Shown: in pieces, positions 50,100 through 61,823 of the stretch
How positions within the stretch are numbered: the first letter of the stretch is position 1
How the letters are laid out: each line of letters opens with the position of its first letter
Source of the DNA: Icerya purchasi
Taxonomy: Eukaryota; Arthropoda; Insecta; Hemiptera; Monophlebidae
Assembly (NCBI GenBank): GCA_039619475.1
Contig: CM077115.1
Span: 308,526,734 to 308,590,733, forward strand
Direction of reading: 5' to 3'
Length of the DNA: 64,000 bases
The notes under the pieces: model-generated
What the model was told of the DNA's origin: nothing
The model's database searches: none
What the model saw: the letters and a program-made list of their open reading frames with translations, nothing else
Translations under genes and position numbers: made by a program

Positions 50100-52830
50100 T
50101 TTTTTTAAATTTCCTGTTAAAATCCGAGCTACCAAAAACCTACCTCACATAAAACTTTTATTCCTATTCCTGTTATTGAAATTAAATTTCTCGGTATCGT
50201 GTTTTCTTCTTCTTTTTGCTTTTATGATTTCCACTGCGTAAAGATCGAACCTACGATTCACAAACTAAACTACGCCGCAATTGTCTCCATTTTCTTCACT
50301 TTAGCTTTTCCTGTCGTAATAAAACTGTTTATCCCCCTTGTGCGCAAGCAGAGTCATTCCTCTTCAGGATGCATTATCAACCAGCATTGTGCTCTTTGCG
50401 ACTGAAACCACTCTTAGACCCTAAGTTTGTAAAATTTTTCCTTTTCCGAAACAACATTAGTGAGAAAAAAGCTAACCGCTTCTATATATTTACGCTTACA
50501 AACATTTCCAAGCCAACCAATTTCTCTGTCTTCCCTAAATTCATTTTCTACCGCCGCAAAGAGGAAACAACAAAGTTACTTCGGCAGTTTTTCTACCTCG
50601 TACATTACGATTCCGTCCCAAAACCATTATTCTAATTCAAAACCTCAAAATCTTCTCGATAAATATTATTCTAATCTATCTAAAAATGTTGCTGCTAAAG
50701 GCCGCCATCATGACGCTTCCAAACGCACCGCATTCCCTTTAACATCCTCATCTTCCTCTAAGATGTACCGAATCGTCTTCGTATACTAATAATATGTCCT
50801 TCAATAGCTTATCTGCACTCCTTTCTCCTAATGTTCTGCACTATTATCTACTCTCAATAAATTCGATATCCCCAATTGAGAAAATAAAGTTCTAGCCATA
50901 TGTCAAGTCTTACAGTCTTAGACACAGCTAAACTGTTATCTTCCGCTTTTCTAAGTTTTTCTTTCATTCATTATTTTTCCTATTCGTCTTCCTCTAGCAT
51001 CCGTGTTTTAGGATAAGTAGCTTTCAGGCTTTTTTTCATATTTCCAACTTGTATATATATCACCTCAGATTCACAACACATATTTCATTGTTCTAATTTT
51101 TCCTTTTTATTGTACGCTTCGTCGGTGTTATTTTCTACCTTCGACTAGGTTAGTTAATAACATGCGACAACTCATTCGCAATGATTTATTTATGCTATGG
51201 GAGCTTTTATACTATATTTTGACTTTACACTTAGCGTTCCTTCGACGTTGCTTGCCTTCTTTAACTAGATTGGTTAATGGCATACGAGAAGACCCGGACT
51301 CTATGACCGTTTTAAGCAATGGAAGCTTCTGTTTTCCCTTTATCACTATTTTATTTCTTTCTTCCCGCAGCATTTTATCGGTGCTGCTTGCTGCCTCTAA
51401 CTAGGTTCAAAAAAAAAAAAAAAAGAAACTAGGATCGTTGATCGCTTACAACGCCCTTACGCTTGAGCGATAGAAGCTTGTACTCCGCATCAGTTTCTTT
51501 ATCAAAAATCCTATTACTTGATCTTCTCCATTTATCAACTTACTTTGGTAATAATACTATATTCGACTTTCCGCTTCCTTTTCTATCTTTATTCTCCTTT
51601 GGCCTTTCTTGATCCTTCATCACATTTTCAGTTCCTTCGCACATTGTTGTATTTCTTCTCTTGCTCTGCATTCCTCTTATTGAAAAAACCGCTACGGCCT
51701 ATCAACTTGAAATATCACAATAGAACTGCTGCAGTACCGAAGCCAATAAAAAAGCTCTAGACGGCTACTAGACCAACGCATAAGCACAGCTGTACTTTTT
51801 GAAACCTGTATAAAAAGTTCTCTGGACAAAAAACTTCCCGAGATTAGCTCTAATCGTAGCGACGGCTATAGAGTATTCTAATAAGGAACAACGTCCACTT
51901 CATTATAACGTACAAACCTTGTTTTCCCCAAGAATCTAGTTCATATCTATATTACTAACCATTCTTCCAAACCTTAACATTTCATATTTTCTTACATTCC
52001 CCTTAATTATGATTTGCGCAATCTTTCTTTCCAGGCAATTACTAGCTCACTCTCTTCCCGATTTTCGTAGGTGCTGAAATTCTAATGCTCATTCGCTTTT
52101 GTGAGTTGTTTATGAGGTGTGTGTAATACTTGATACAGAAATAACACGATTTTAGAGAATTTTATCCTTCAAAATAGCTTGTTTCCGATGGTTCTCCTAC
52201 TTGCATCCGAAGTCATCCTCTCTCAGCTCCGATGACTTCTCTTTTACCTTTACACCGATCTTGGCCTTAATAGTTCATAGAGTCCCCTTGGACGATACCT
52301 TTGGAAAAGTGATCGCATTCCTATAATTGTTTCTTTTAATGAAACTTCCCCTCTATCTCTCTCTAATCTCTTTCACACTCCTAAATTGGTCCTTTCCAAA
52401 GTCGATTGGTTTAACATCCGATCTTGTGTTGTTCCTCACTTTCTTCAATCCCAAAAAACCTGAATCCTTCTTCTCAATATGATTTTTTTTATCGACTCTT
52501 GTGTTTCTTCTGCCATAAATTGCTCTTCTCCCCCGGTCTGTGCTTCAGCTTTACAAAAAAGTTAACATGCCTGGTGATGGAATCAAGACTGTAAAGCTAC
52601 TTTCGACCTGAGCCTATCTACATTCAGAACATTTCGCTCCTCCTCTGCTTTTATCAACTTTCTCGCTAATAAAAGAGCTAATGCCAAAGCCAGATTTACT
52701 GTGAGAATGGCCAAAAAAAAACTCATCGGGAAGATTCTATTCCTCCTTTATATTTCCCACATTTAGAGGATGGCTACGACCTTTAAATTCCCTCTATCTC
52801 TACGTTCTTGTATTCAAAATCTTCCTATTG
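50100..52830 (+). mobile_element. LINE relics, two fragments in the same orientation
   Basis: At about 50175-50215 a plus frame reads IEIKFLGIVF, the post-RT block of an I/jockey-type ORF2, followed by degraded sequence to about 50900 (a KLNYAAIVSIFFTLAF stretch aligns with the usual thumb helix). At about 52555-52720 another frame reads WWNQDCKATFDLSLSTFR, then FLANKRANAKARFTVRMAKK. This is the linker after the endonuclease domain (PWWNxECxxA). Endonuclease-side sequence downstream of RT-side sequence means two separate copies, not one. The 51400-51415 A-run may be a tail. All reading frames are broken. The intervening 50900-52500 is pyrimidine-rich, possible but unproven LINE sequence. Confidence 0.55.
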
Positions 52831-53383
52831 ATAAATTAACCCACTACATATAAACACTTTATAAAATAATAATGACATATTTCAAAAATGAATGCTAACG
52901 CGTTTCGAAGCAAAAGCTTCATGATCATAGCAAACAGAAAAAATATATAAATAAATAAATAAATAAATAAAAAACAAGAACCCGGCGGCCGGACATAAGA
53001 AACACAATTGTTGGATCAGATTGATCCTCTACGAAAGCAAATGATAAAAGTTTAATTTGAACTGATCTAATGTGGACTGACTTGGTGTGAAAAACACCTA
53101 AAATACTTTTACAAAAGGTATTTACCGTTGTAGCATAATTTTTCTTTTTTTTTTTTTGTAAGAATTCTAACGCAGAATGTATCTTAGAATTGTTCACAAG
53201 TTACATACTTGACACTGAAACATCACTCATGAAGCCTCCAGGTCCGCTAAATATTTAAATATCGTTCAAAAATTAAAAGATAAAACCAATTTAACCGTTA
53301 ATTTTACCTCACACAATTATTTTAAATTTTAATTCTCAATCTCGAAATTACGATTAAATAATTATTTTAATTGTTAATAATGT

Positions 53384-53414
<31 letters not shown>

Positions 53415-53798
53415 AAAACTTCGACCTCATTTCCACATCGATCGAATTTTTTCCATTTAAACTTCTTCATCTTATTTATAAATTTCTGAACCGGTTTTGC
53501 CACTTAATTATAGTCTGACCATTTGTCCGACATTCTCTTTCGCTTTCAGTAATCAACTGAAAAACGAGAATCTACAACAGATCGACACTTTCCTAATCAC
53601 CCGATATTAAACTGTTGCGGCGCGAATTGTATCCGGTTAAAAAAAAATTGTTTCCACAAAACTTTAATTTTACTATAACAAAAAAAAAAAAAAAAAAATG
53701 TCAACGAGGCTAAAATCAAATAGGCAAATCGATATTATTATCTTATATAATCAATTAATACGTAAAACTAACGAAACAATATCTTAAAATAAACACGT
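52831..53798. other. FASTKD downstream region
   Basis: No gene. Contains an (AAAT)n run at about 52947-52972 and A-runs at 53393-53420 and 53681-53698. A minus-strand ATTAAA at about 53663-53668 could be a weak polyadenylation signal for the FASTKD gene, but the distance is long. Confidence 0.35.
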
Positions 53799-55799
53799 TT
53801 AACAACTCGAAATCGATTTCAACATTTTCGAAAGAAACTTTTTTTTTTCCGCTTCAGACGGAATCTCGTCCCATTCATTCTCCTTCACTAATAACGGAAT
53901 GTACTTAAGCTGTTTCAGTTGACGCATCTTGGCGAAATAAATTCCAAACGGCTGTTGCGAATCGTAGACTAAAGTTCTTTTAGGGACCAATTCTACAGCG
54001 TACCATGTACCGATGTTCGGTGGACAAGCGAGCTCGGTATGGGTGATCGATAACATTTCGCTCGGTATAACTTGCGCAAGTTCATCGCGTAAGCAGAAAA
54101 TTATATTTGCCTTCGGGAAGTGAGGTAACAGGCAACACATGTGCACGTACTTATCGTCACCGAGGATTTCGGCGAGTAGCCCTTTTACACTGACTAACCA
54201 CGAGTGGAACACGGACAATTTACGTTTACCTGGTGTCGGTACTACGTTGAAAGTACGATGCAAAGAGACCATTTTCCGTAGATCGGGCGACAACCGATTT
54301 CCAGCGTAGTCCGGACACTCGACGGTTACGCTATTGGATAGAAATAACATTTCCGGACCAACCGTGAATTTGTTAATCGATTTTCCGCACGATCTATCCA
54401 TAAATTCGGACGAAAAAACGAAATCGACACATCGGTGACTATATAAATTAAACAACGCTAGATAGTTCAAAGCAGACACGTACGATCTGGGGTAGGAAAG
54501 AATTTCTGGCTCGCGCGACCGGTCCTCCAGCGCTTCCATAGCTGTTTGAAAAACGCACGGTTTCCAAGTTGGTCTGTAGTGGAACACTGCCAACGTTAAC
54601 AGAATCCGTTCGATGTCTTTTATTCTGGCGTCGGCAATATCGGCCACTAGACGCACGGATGCCTTTTTCAACAGTTTTTCATTAAATACCGCCAACTGAG
54701 TGCCGAGCAGAGCGGCATGCACGCAACTCATTAAATTCATGTGATCGACTTTTTCCGCCAGAATTTCAATCACACCTTTGAGCTCGTTCACCAATTCTAT
54801 CGGTGTGCAATAGCGTAGAAATTTCAGTATCGAAGTCAACGCTATCGGATGCAGCTCTTTCACATTTAACGCGCACGAAACCTTAAAATAGATCTGCTCC
54901 AGTAAAGCTAGCGAACGGATTTTCGTTTCGGTTTTGAAAAAGGCGCTGCATATTATGGCCAGCTCGTCGGCGCTGAGCTCGTCTAAGCAGAATTCGAAAG
55001 CGCATTCGACGTGGTACATACGAATCGTCGGACTGATTTGTCGAGATACACCGGCGATAAACATTAGGTGAACAAATTGTTTCGGAGGCATTTTAACGAG
55101 TTTATTGGATAACTTACGAATGCACGTCCAAACGAATTCGCTGTAACGTACAACGCGCAAGCGATAAAAATGGTCCATGGCGAACAAACATCGATCGATT
55201 CCCCAATGGTTAAACCTGTTCAAACAGTTATAGTCTAAAGCCTTGCATAGTTCGAAGAAGAACTCGTTTCGTTCGTCCGGCCATAACAGTATAATTTGCA
55301 ACGTACAGATAATTTCATCGTCCGACATATCATTCAACCTGCTCTTTACACAATTGCACAGGTTACCGAATCGTTTATCGGTTACTAAATCCGGAGCATC
55401 GCTCGACAGTAGAACTTTGAAGTTGTTTAACAGAGTAGCAGTATCCTTCTCAACGAAATCCGTATCTAGTAAGTTGTGAACCGATTCAAGGTCTAACTTC
55501 GAGTCGGCAAAATGTTTAAGAGCAACAGTACCGGAGTACATTTTATTCGACAACAGAACGTCGTGGTAAAAACTGTTTTCCGAAATCACCTCCTTCAACT
55601 GGTTCTCTTTCGTTAATTTAGAGCTATTTAAATATTTATGAAATCGGCTATTGCCGATTTCCGGGAAATATAATTTGCGACGGAAAAATTTAAAAATTAC
55701 CATTTCTGATGTACTCCTGGTAGCGATACAGCTCCGAGTTAATAACGAAAAAATACGAGAACTTACAAAAAACATGCCGACACAAATCGCTGATACCAA
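53799..55799 (-). CDS. FASTK-domain protein with RAP domain (FASTKD5-like), mitochondrial
   Basis: FASTK-family proteins act in mitochondrial RNA processing and stability. The 666-codon intact frame ends in a RAP domain (about residues 600-660): WYAVELVPKRTLVYDSQQPF, then FAKMRQLKQLKYIPLLV, then a W-D-E-I-P strand and EKKKFLSKML. The FAST_1-like region is near 410-480 (IADARIKDIERILLTLAVFH, YRPTWK). The FAST_2-like region is near 500-590 (LRKMVSLHRTFNVVPTPGKR to RDELAQVIP). The middle consists of helical-hairpin repeats. Length is near FASTKD4/FASTKD5, and FASTKD5 is my best guess. Two starts are possible: 55799, or 55703, where MVIFKFFRRKLYF begins with a basic amphipathic stretch like a mitochondrial targeting peptide. 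A GTAAGT-like site and a CAG lie between them, so the first 32 codons may not be coding. Confidence 0.85.
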   Translation of the reverse strand: MVSAICVGMFFVSSRIFSLLTRSCIATRSTSEMVIFKFFRRKLYFPEIGNSRFHKYLNSSKLTKENQLKEVISENSFYHDVLLSNKMYSGTVALKHFADSKLDLESVHNLLDTDFVEKDTATLLNNFKVLLSSDAPDLVTDKRFGNLCNCVKSRLNDMSDDEIICTLQIILLWPDERNEFFFELCKALDYNCLNRFNHWGIDRCLFAMDHFYRLRVVRYSEFVWTCIRKLSNKLVKMPPKQFVHLMFIAGVSRQISPTIRMYHVECAFEFCLDELSADELAIICSAFFKTETKIRSLALLEQIYFKVSCALNVKELHPIALTSILKFLRYCTPIELVNELKGVIEILAEKVDHMNLMSCVHAALLGTQLAVFNEKLLKKASVRLVADIADARIKDIERILLTLAVFHYRPTWKPCVFQTAMEALEDRSREPEILSYPRSYVSALNYLALFNLYSHRCVDFVFSSEFMDRSCGKSINKFTVGPEMLFLSNSVTVECPDYAGNRLSPDLRKMVSLHRTFNVVPTPGKRKLSVFHSWLVSVKGLLAEILGDDKYVHMCCLLPHFPKANIIFCLRDELAQVIPSEMLSITHTELACPPNIGTWYAVELVPKRTLVYDSQQPFGIYFAKMRQLKQLKYIPLLVKENEWDEIPSEAEKKKFLSKMLKSISSC

Positions 55800-57246
55800 G
55801 AGACTAGTTTTCTACATTATCGTCGAGTTACATTATAAATAACTGTGCAAAAACCAAAAAAAAAAGAATAAATCAATGTACAAGTCTTTTTCTCTGCATC
55901 ATGGATATATCTACAAAACGATTGAAGAAACTTACACGCCACCGACAACGATTATAAAGCATTGAAACTAATATTAATGCCAATATTTTTTTTTCGTTTT
56001 TCGTTTACTTCCAAACTACGCAGCATTAATCTTAATACCGGCAACTATTACTGATGCTAAAAGATTAACACACAACGTGGTACGCATACTAAGAATTCTT
56101 CAAATGTTAAATTACATACAAAAAGAAACGAGCTTACCTACAAATATAGCGGAAAAGTTACCGAGAATTTTCTGGAATTAAATCATAATTCAAATGAACG
56201 CTTTAGAATCGTAACTTTTAAAATTACTTAAAATTCGCAAATTCACTTCACATTAAAAATGTTAATAATTTCTTTCGGTGTTCTCTTTTACATATGAATA
56301 TATATATATATATTTTTTTTTGTATTTGCGGATTGCAAAACAGTACTGAGGCTAGCATTCCGGTCAAGAGATTATTTTATTTTCGATTAGACTCAAAGTT
56401 GTTACATTTCTATAGTCAATGGTAGAGCAGCGTATACATTAGAGCTGATAAAATCGTACATTTTCTGTACCACATACATACATATTGCTGTTAATTTATA
56501 TTACATAACAAAATAAGAAAATGTAAATATTAATATTTATTTTATAAATACGAATTGTTTTTAAAAATATTCTGAAATAAATTTAAAACACCGATTTTAA
56601 ATTGTTATTTTTGTCGATCATTCATATTACGCATAAAAATTCAGAATGTAAACAAACAATCGCTTGCTCAAGCAACCAAAAATAAAACGTAGTACTATAG
56701 TGATGGCGATACATTAGTTGCTTATCGGTTGCTTGTCGCATCATGTAAGTGGGACTAGCTAACTCATATAATAACGTGGGTTATATTCTGAACTACATTT
56801 TGTTGCTATCGTATCGGAATCGTATCGCATAAGTGGACGCTCTCCCTAAAGAAATCCGGGTTAATGAGAAAAACAAAATAAAACAAAAAAAAAAAAAACT
56901 ATTATCGAAGCGGCCAAAAAGATGAATTAATATCAGGATTTGAAAATCAGTCGAAAACCAAATGCCAAGCGACTTTTATTAACATAAGCTGAATCTAAAA
57001 GCCATATTTAAATTTTCGAAAGCTAAAATTTAAACTGTATTTCTTTAAAAAGACATTAACTGTATCTTCGACTTAAGTTCTTTTTCATAAGTAGTATGTA
57101 CAATACATTCAACTACAACCGTAAAAACGCAAGTTAAAAGCCGAATTAAACCATTTTAAACAGCCAAAAGCTGAAAATCTAAACTCTATTACCGAAAGTG
57201 ATAAGCCGAATTATAAGCTACTACTTGGCTATTCGATATAGTTCTA
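55800..57246. other. FASTKD upstream region and repeat-like DNA
   Basis: Contains the presumed FASTKD promoter, a TA repeat at about 56299-56313 and an A-run at 56885-56898. From about 56985 to 57235, blocks such as AAAGCCGAATTAAACC, AGCCAAAAGCTGAAAATCTA and GATAAGCCGAATTATAAGCT are inverse, diverged relatives of the internal repeats of the hAT MITE that follows. That suggests an older copy of the same family. Confidence 0.4.
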
Positions 57247-57254
57247 CTAATGAT

Positions 57255-57817
57255 CAGGGCTTGAAAGCTGAATAATAATACGGCTTAAACTTAATACGGC
57301 TTATGTGCTTAAAAAATACAGCTTAAGCTTTCAGCTTTTGGCTGTTTGGATTTGAAATATGGCTTAGGCTTTCGGCTTTTGGTTGTTTAAATTTAAAATA
57401 CGGCTCAAGCTTTCAGCTTTCGGCTTACGAAATGAATTACAGAAAAAATTATTAAAATAATTTTCTAATTACCATGCATCAAACTATTTAGCATTACTAT
57501 TGAAACTTCAACTTTTTTCTTTTCGCACAAAAATAAAAGTTTCTAAAAACAATTTCTTACGTGAATAATTATGTCAAAAATGCAAAATCAGGAAATTTAA
57601 AAAAAAAGCTTAAGCCGAATATAAAGCTTAATTTAGCTTTTTTAGAAATACAGCTTAAGCTTTCATCTTTCGGCTGTTTAAATTTTGAATATAGCTTAAG
57701 CTTTAGGCTTTTAGCTTATGGAAATTTAAATATGGCTTTTGGATTAAGCTTATGACATCTAAAAATGATTAGCTTTCAGCTTTTAGCTTTTGGCTTTCGG
57801 CTGGCTTTCAAGCCCTG
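57255..57817. mobile_element. hAT-type MITE with 8-bp target duplication
   Basis: A 563-bp element with 14-bp inverted ends, CAGGGCTTGAAAGC and GCTTTCAAGCCCTG, flanked by a perfect 8-bp direct repeat CTAATGAT at 57247-57254 and 57818-57825. The CAGGG start and 8-bp duplication are diagnostic of hAT elements. The interior is mostly made of imperfect repeats of a block resembling AGCTTTCAGCTTTTGGCTGT followed by TTAAATTT..AATACGGCTTA, repeated about every 45 bp. No transposase. The two small frames read through it (57561-57755 and 57790-57993) are not genes. Confidence 0.9.
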
Positions 57818-57825
57818 CTAATGAT

Positions 57826-58419
57826 CAATTACGTACATTTTCATCTTATTTAATTATAAAATATTTTCTAATTCGTATTTTGAAAAATGTTTTGTTTTGT
57901 TTATTATATTTTTTTAAATATAAACTTAAAAGTGATTATCAATTCTGCCTTTATATACCAATATTTGACGTATTTCGTACTATAAGTATTTAACAATTTT
58001 GTAACAATTTTACCTTAAAAGAAATGTTTAATTAAATTTATTGTATTGTAGTTAAGAGAAAAATTATTGAATTTTTCAATGTAATATTTAAAATTTAAAT
58101 AAAAATTAAATTAACTTACAGTTCTCTCTATATCGATTCCAAAAAGTTTTGATAATTTAAATATCGTACTTCATTGCATTTAAATGTAACGGTTACGGAA
58201 CAACCATTTGTTTGAGTTAGTTTGTACGTATTTGTGCGTTGCCCCTTCATAGTTCCGATACTTGATAGTCGTTTATAAAATTTCAATTAAACATGTTAGT
58301 GAACGTTTTTATAACACATTTAGTTTGAAAAATCGAAAATAATGTAAAACGGCAATTTTTAATTACACTTTTATTACTTAAGTAATCGGAAATTTTGATT
58401 TAACCCGTTTTTTGTTTCA
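57826..58419. other. Upstream region of the Borealin-like gene
   Basis: AT-rich sequence before the first recognised exon. No promoter element can be singled out. Confidence 0.4.
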
Positions 58420-58524
58420 ATGTTTACGATGGATCGAAAAGCTGAAATTAATAAATTATTTCAGATCGAAACTTTACATAGTTTAATGGAAAAAATCAAT
58501 GCATCTAACAAAGTTGAATGTGAA
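58420..58524 (+). CDS. Borealin-like (CDCA8-like) gene, exon 1
   Basis: ATG at 58420 (or the second ATG at 58429, which has G at +4) opens a 35-codon exon ending in a consensus GTAAGT donor in phase 0. The peptide DRKAEINKLFQIETLHSLME resembles the Borealin N-terminal helix (human [20 protein letters not shown]). That helix joins Survivin and INCENP in the chromosomal passenger complex, which acts at centromeres and the midzone in mitosis. Three more exons on the same strand (58610-58706, 59907-60007, 61824-62532) continue in matching phases. In Borealin proteins about 40 more residues usually precede this helix. They are absent here unless an earlier exon exists, but no acceptor lies between the upstream stop (58396) and the ATG. 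Confidence 0.5.
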
Positions 58525-58609
58525 GTAAGTTTCAAACTCTTCGTTTACTATACCATAGGTGTTTAAATTTTAATTTTACATTACTAACAATACGATATTT
58601 TCTTTGCAG

Positions 58610-58706
58610 GATCATAAACGTTTTTTCGTCGATATGAAAACCAGTATACTTGGACCCCTAAATGGTGGATTTTTAATGCCAAAAGCTCGAGCTAGAAAGT
58701 CGAAAA
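58610..58706 (+). CDS. Borealin-like gene, exon 2
   Basis: A TTCTTTGCAG acceptor precedes 58610, and an A|GTAAAT donor follows 58706. The 97-base exon continues in phase from exon 1 and ends in phase 1. It encodes SILGPLNGGFLMPKARARKS and neighbours. A conserved basic S/P-x-x-A-R/K-R/K stretch is also found after the helical part in Borealin (human TPLKSAKTRK, fly SARARRARRS). Support comes from good splice sites and phase agreement; family assignment rests on exons 1 and 2 together. Confidence 0.55.
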
Positions 58707-59516
58707 GTAAATATTTTTTATTTCGATTATTTTCTGATAAAATATTTTCTTGAATTTTCATACTACTAAAGATCAGTTACGCTGTTTGAAAAGAAAACAT
58801 AGTTATCAAAATCTTTAATTCAAACGTTTATTTTCGGTAGAGACTACGTTAAAGCAATTCATATTTAACTAACGTTTCAGCCCCTCTGGTGATGAACAAT
58901 GTGATCTATTAACGTTAGAGTCAAATACAAAATATTTTGACGTAGTTTCTTCCGACAATACTATACGTATACGCAACTTTAAAAACCAGAAAAATATTCT
59001 GTGTTTAGATTAATAGTATTTAAATTACATGTGTTTAAATATGTAAATAGTATATAAATTCGATAAACAATTCGAATTTTACTCAATTTAAATGTATTAT
59101 ATTTGTGTTTCGTAAAGAACACTGACCACAGTTCATTTTTGTCATAGTTTCAGTTATTTTGAATGAAAACCCAATTTAAACAAATAAGGATATTGCAACT
59201 TGTGTGGGTTATAGTATCCAAAAGAACTGTAGTCAGTGTTCTAGGACTTTACCTTGTGCGTACGCACACATTGTATGTACTCGTACATGTATTTAGATAA
59301 TTACTATAATTTATATGCGAGTACACTTTTTGAAATATCATTTACTGCATATATTTGTTATTTATGATATTTCTGTAACAATTTCCTATCGATTTGGATA
59401 TTTTATGTTTTTTTTTTGCGCTTAAATTATTCCGCTAACATGGTTCTTTTTCGTTTGTCAGCAATGATATATTTTCTACTGTTACTACTGATTTTTATAT
59501 ATCGTTAGCGGCGTGC

Positions 59517-59517
<1 letters not shown>

Positions 59518-59549
<32 letters not shown>
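59518..59549. repeat. Poly(T) run
   Basis: A run of about 32 T within the third intron of the Borealin-like gene. Confidence 0.9.
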
Positions 59550-59552
<3 letters not shown>

Positions 59553-59906
59553 TTTATTCTTAACTGATATTACTTTACATTTTAAAGACTTTTTTTTAAA
59601 ATGATGTTTAGTCTTGACTAATGTTTCTTGTTTTTTGACTTGCTCACTACTTGTGTAAATCCTAAGTTTTGTGTTTTATTTTCTTTTTCTTTTTCCTTTT
59701 TCAATTAATTTGAGGTTGTATTTTTACCTCATATACGTGGAAGAGCTACTGACATGGTTTACTTATTTAAAAAACTAAAAATTGAAAAAATGATTATATC
59801 AAAATATAACTCATTACTTTTTTTTTTTTTTTGTGCCTACATATATGAACAACCGAAATTGGTAATAGTAATGTAATACTGAATATTTCATTTATATTTT
59901 GTTAAG

Positions 59907-60007
59907 AACGAGTTAGCTGCCTCAAAACTGGAATAAGGAAGTCAAGCAGAAATTTGAAAAATTCACCAGGAAATATATCTCTTACTAAGAAAAAGTCCGC
60001 GGCAACG
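59907..60007 (+). CDS. Borealin-like gene, exon 3
   Basis: A TTTTGTTAAG acceptor precedes 59907, and a GTATGT donor follows 60007. The exon takes up the phase-1 end of exon 2 and finishes in phase 0. It encodes a Lys/Arg/Ser-rich disordered segment (RVSCLKTGIRKSSRNLKNSP). This fits the basic linker of Borealin but is not diagnostic. The ~1.2 kb intron before and ~1.8 kb intron after have no features except T-runs, one of 32 bases near 59518-59549. Confidence 0.5.
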
Positions 60008-61823
60008 GTATGTGTTTAAATTACATTTGCGATATATTTACAACGAATTTTACCTTTTTTTTTATCTACGCGTATATAGAATAAAACTGATGACGAACTA
60101 CGTTTAAAAATTAATAATTATTTTCTTTTGTAAAATAAATCTGCATTTAATATACCGGCTATTAAAAAACAAAAGAAAAAAAAGACAAAAATTAGAATAA
60201 ATTTGATTAATAAATTTATGAATTTATTGAATTCTGTTAATATTTTGATTGTGATGTTAACTGTTGCGGTTAAAAAGTTTGGGAGGCTATTACTAGTAAA
60301 TTTGTTTTCGTTAAAACTGTTCATCTTCTATAAATTGTTTTAAAATATCATATTTTGGAAAGTTTTTTTGAAATTTTTTTTAATATAATGATAATTGAAA
60401 CTTATTAGTCTAGCAATTGTTAAAATTTAAAAATTTTATGGTATAAGTTCTCTAGTCGTGCTAAAGCAGTGATTGAATTTCCGAATTAGTGATCTCGATA
60501 ATTATCTTATTGCATAGTCATGGAACAAGCTTTTTTGAAAAGTACAAGCCAAAAAATTTAAGTATAGGAGTACAACTACTGCTTTGCTCCGAATGTGGTG
60601 GAGATATTTTTAATCGGTCAAATACAGCGTTATAGTTTTTATTATTATACTTAGTACATTTCTGATCTACTTTATATTTTACTTTTTTTTTTTTATTGTT
60701 TATTTTATTTTTTATGTTTGAAATCTCTTATAAATATTTATAGCATAACTGTGGAATTGAAAAAATCTTTTTTTGCAATTCGTTAAACTTTGTAGAATTA
60801 TAAGTTAAAAAATAATTGCAATCATTTTCAAGTCCTAATCATTGAAAATGAAAAAAAAAAAAAAAAAAGAATGTAAAAGAATTTTTTTAATGCTTCTTTT
60901 GGTAAATTTTGCATTTATTCCATAAAAGTAAATCGTCCGGCAATTAATATTAAAAATTTTAGTAATTGTTAACATCTTCGTCAATAAAACGATACCATAT
61001 TTTTTTTAAAAAGGCTAACTTTTTCTATCGACGGAACCGGTGTAGAGATAAAATAGTTGAGAAAAAAGAAAATAGTTGAACTGATTGTGCACATATATCA
61101 TATATCCAGTGCAGTTCACATTTATTAAATCTTATATTTTCCTACGTATAATAAATACCTTAACTATCAGTATTAACATGAAAGTGATTTGTTTTTAATT
61201 TTTTAAAATGATTTTTGAAAATAATGTAATTTTTTTATTCATTTATTTTTTGTAATAAATTTACAGAGGCCCAAGTTATATTCTCTAAATTTCTTTTCAT
61301 TTGATTTATTGTGTGAAAATTGAGTAAAATTTTTGCTCTCATCGCTGAGGTCAGATTATTCCTGTAGCTCTTTTATTTTTTTACAGCATTCCGATACATT
61401 TGTCTATTTCTCATTTCTGTATTGTAAAATTATTTGCAGTTTTTCTGTGAACCCGAGTTTAAAACTTCCTTTTGCGAGCTTTTCATCTCATTAAGTAACT
61501 ACAATTTCAGAACTTTCAGTTATCTGCTGATTTCCGAAGTAAAGTTTAGCATGTCCCCAAGTGTATAATTACACTTATTCCAATTCTAGTCTCGTTTCAA
61601 TTACATGCTTTTTTATGATTCAGTTCATAGAAGTTTCCATGCTATTCTGTTAGGCCGCTATGCACGTAGCACATAATTTCATATTTTTCTACATTTCTTA
61701 AATAATTGAGTTATTTACTTGCTCTATGTTTTTTGTTTTCAAATTTTTCCTTTTTTTTTTCTTGTTGCTTTCGTGGTTTTACTAATATTGAATTAACGAA
61801 CTGAATTTGATTTGTTGTTCTAG

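Noticed and set aside
57561..57993. Small plus frames across the hAT MITE
   Set aside because: Read through the internal repeats and end of the element; no protein.
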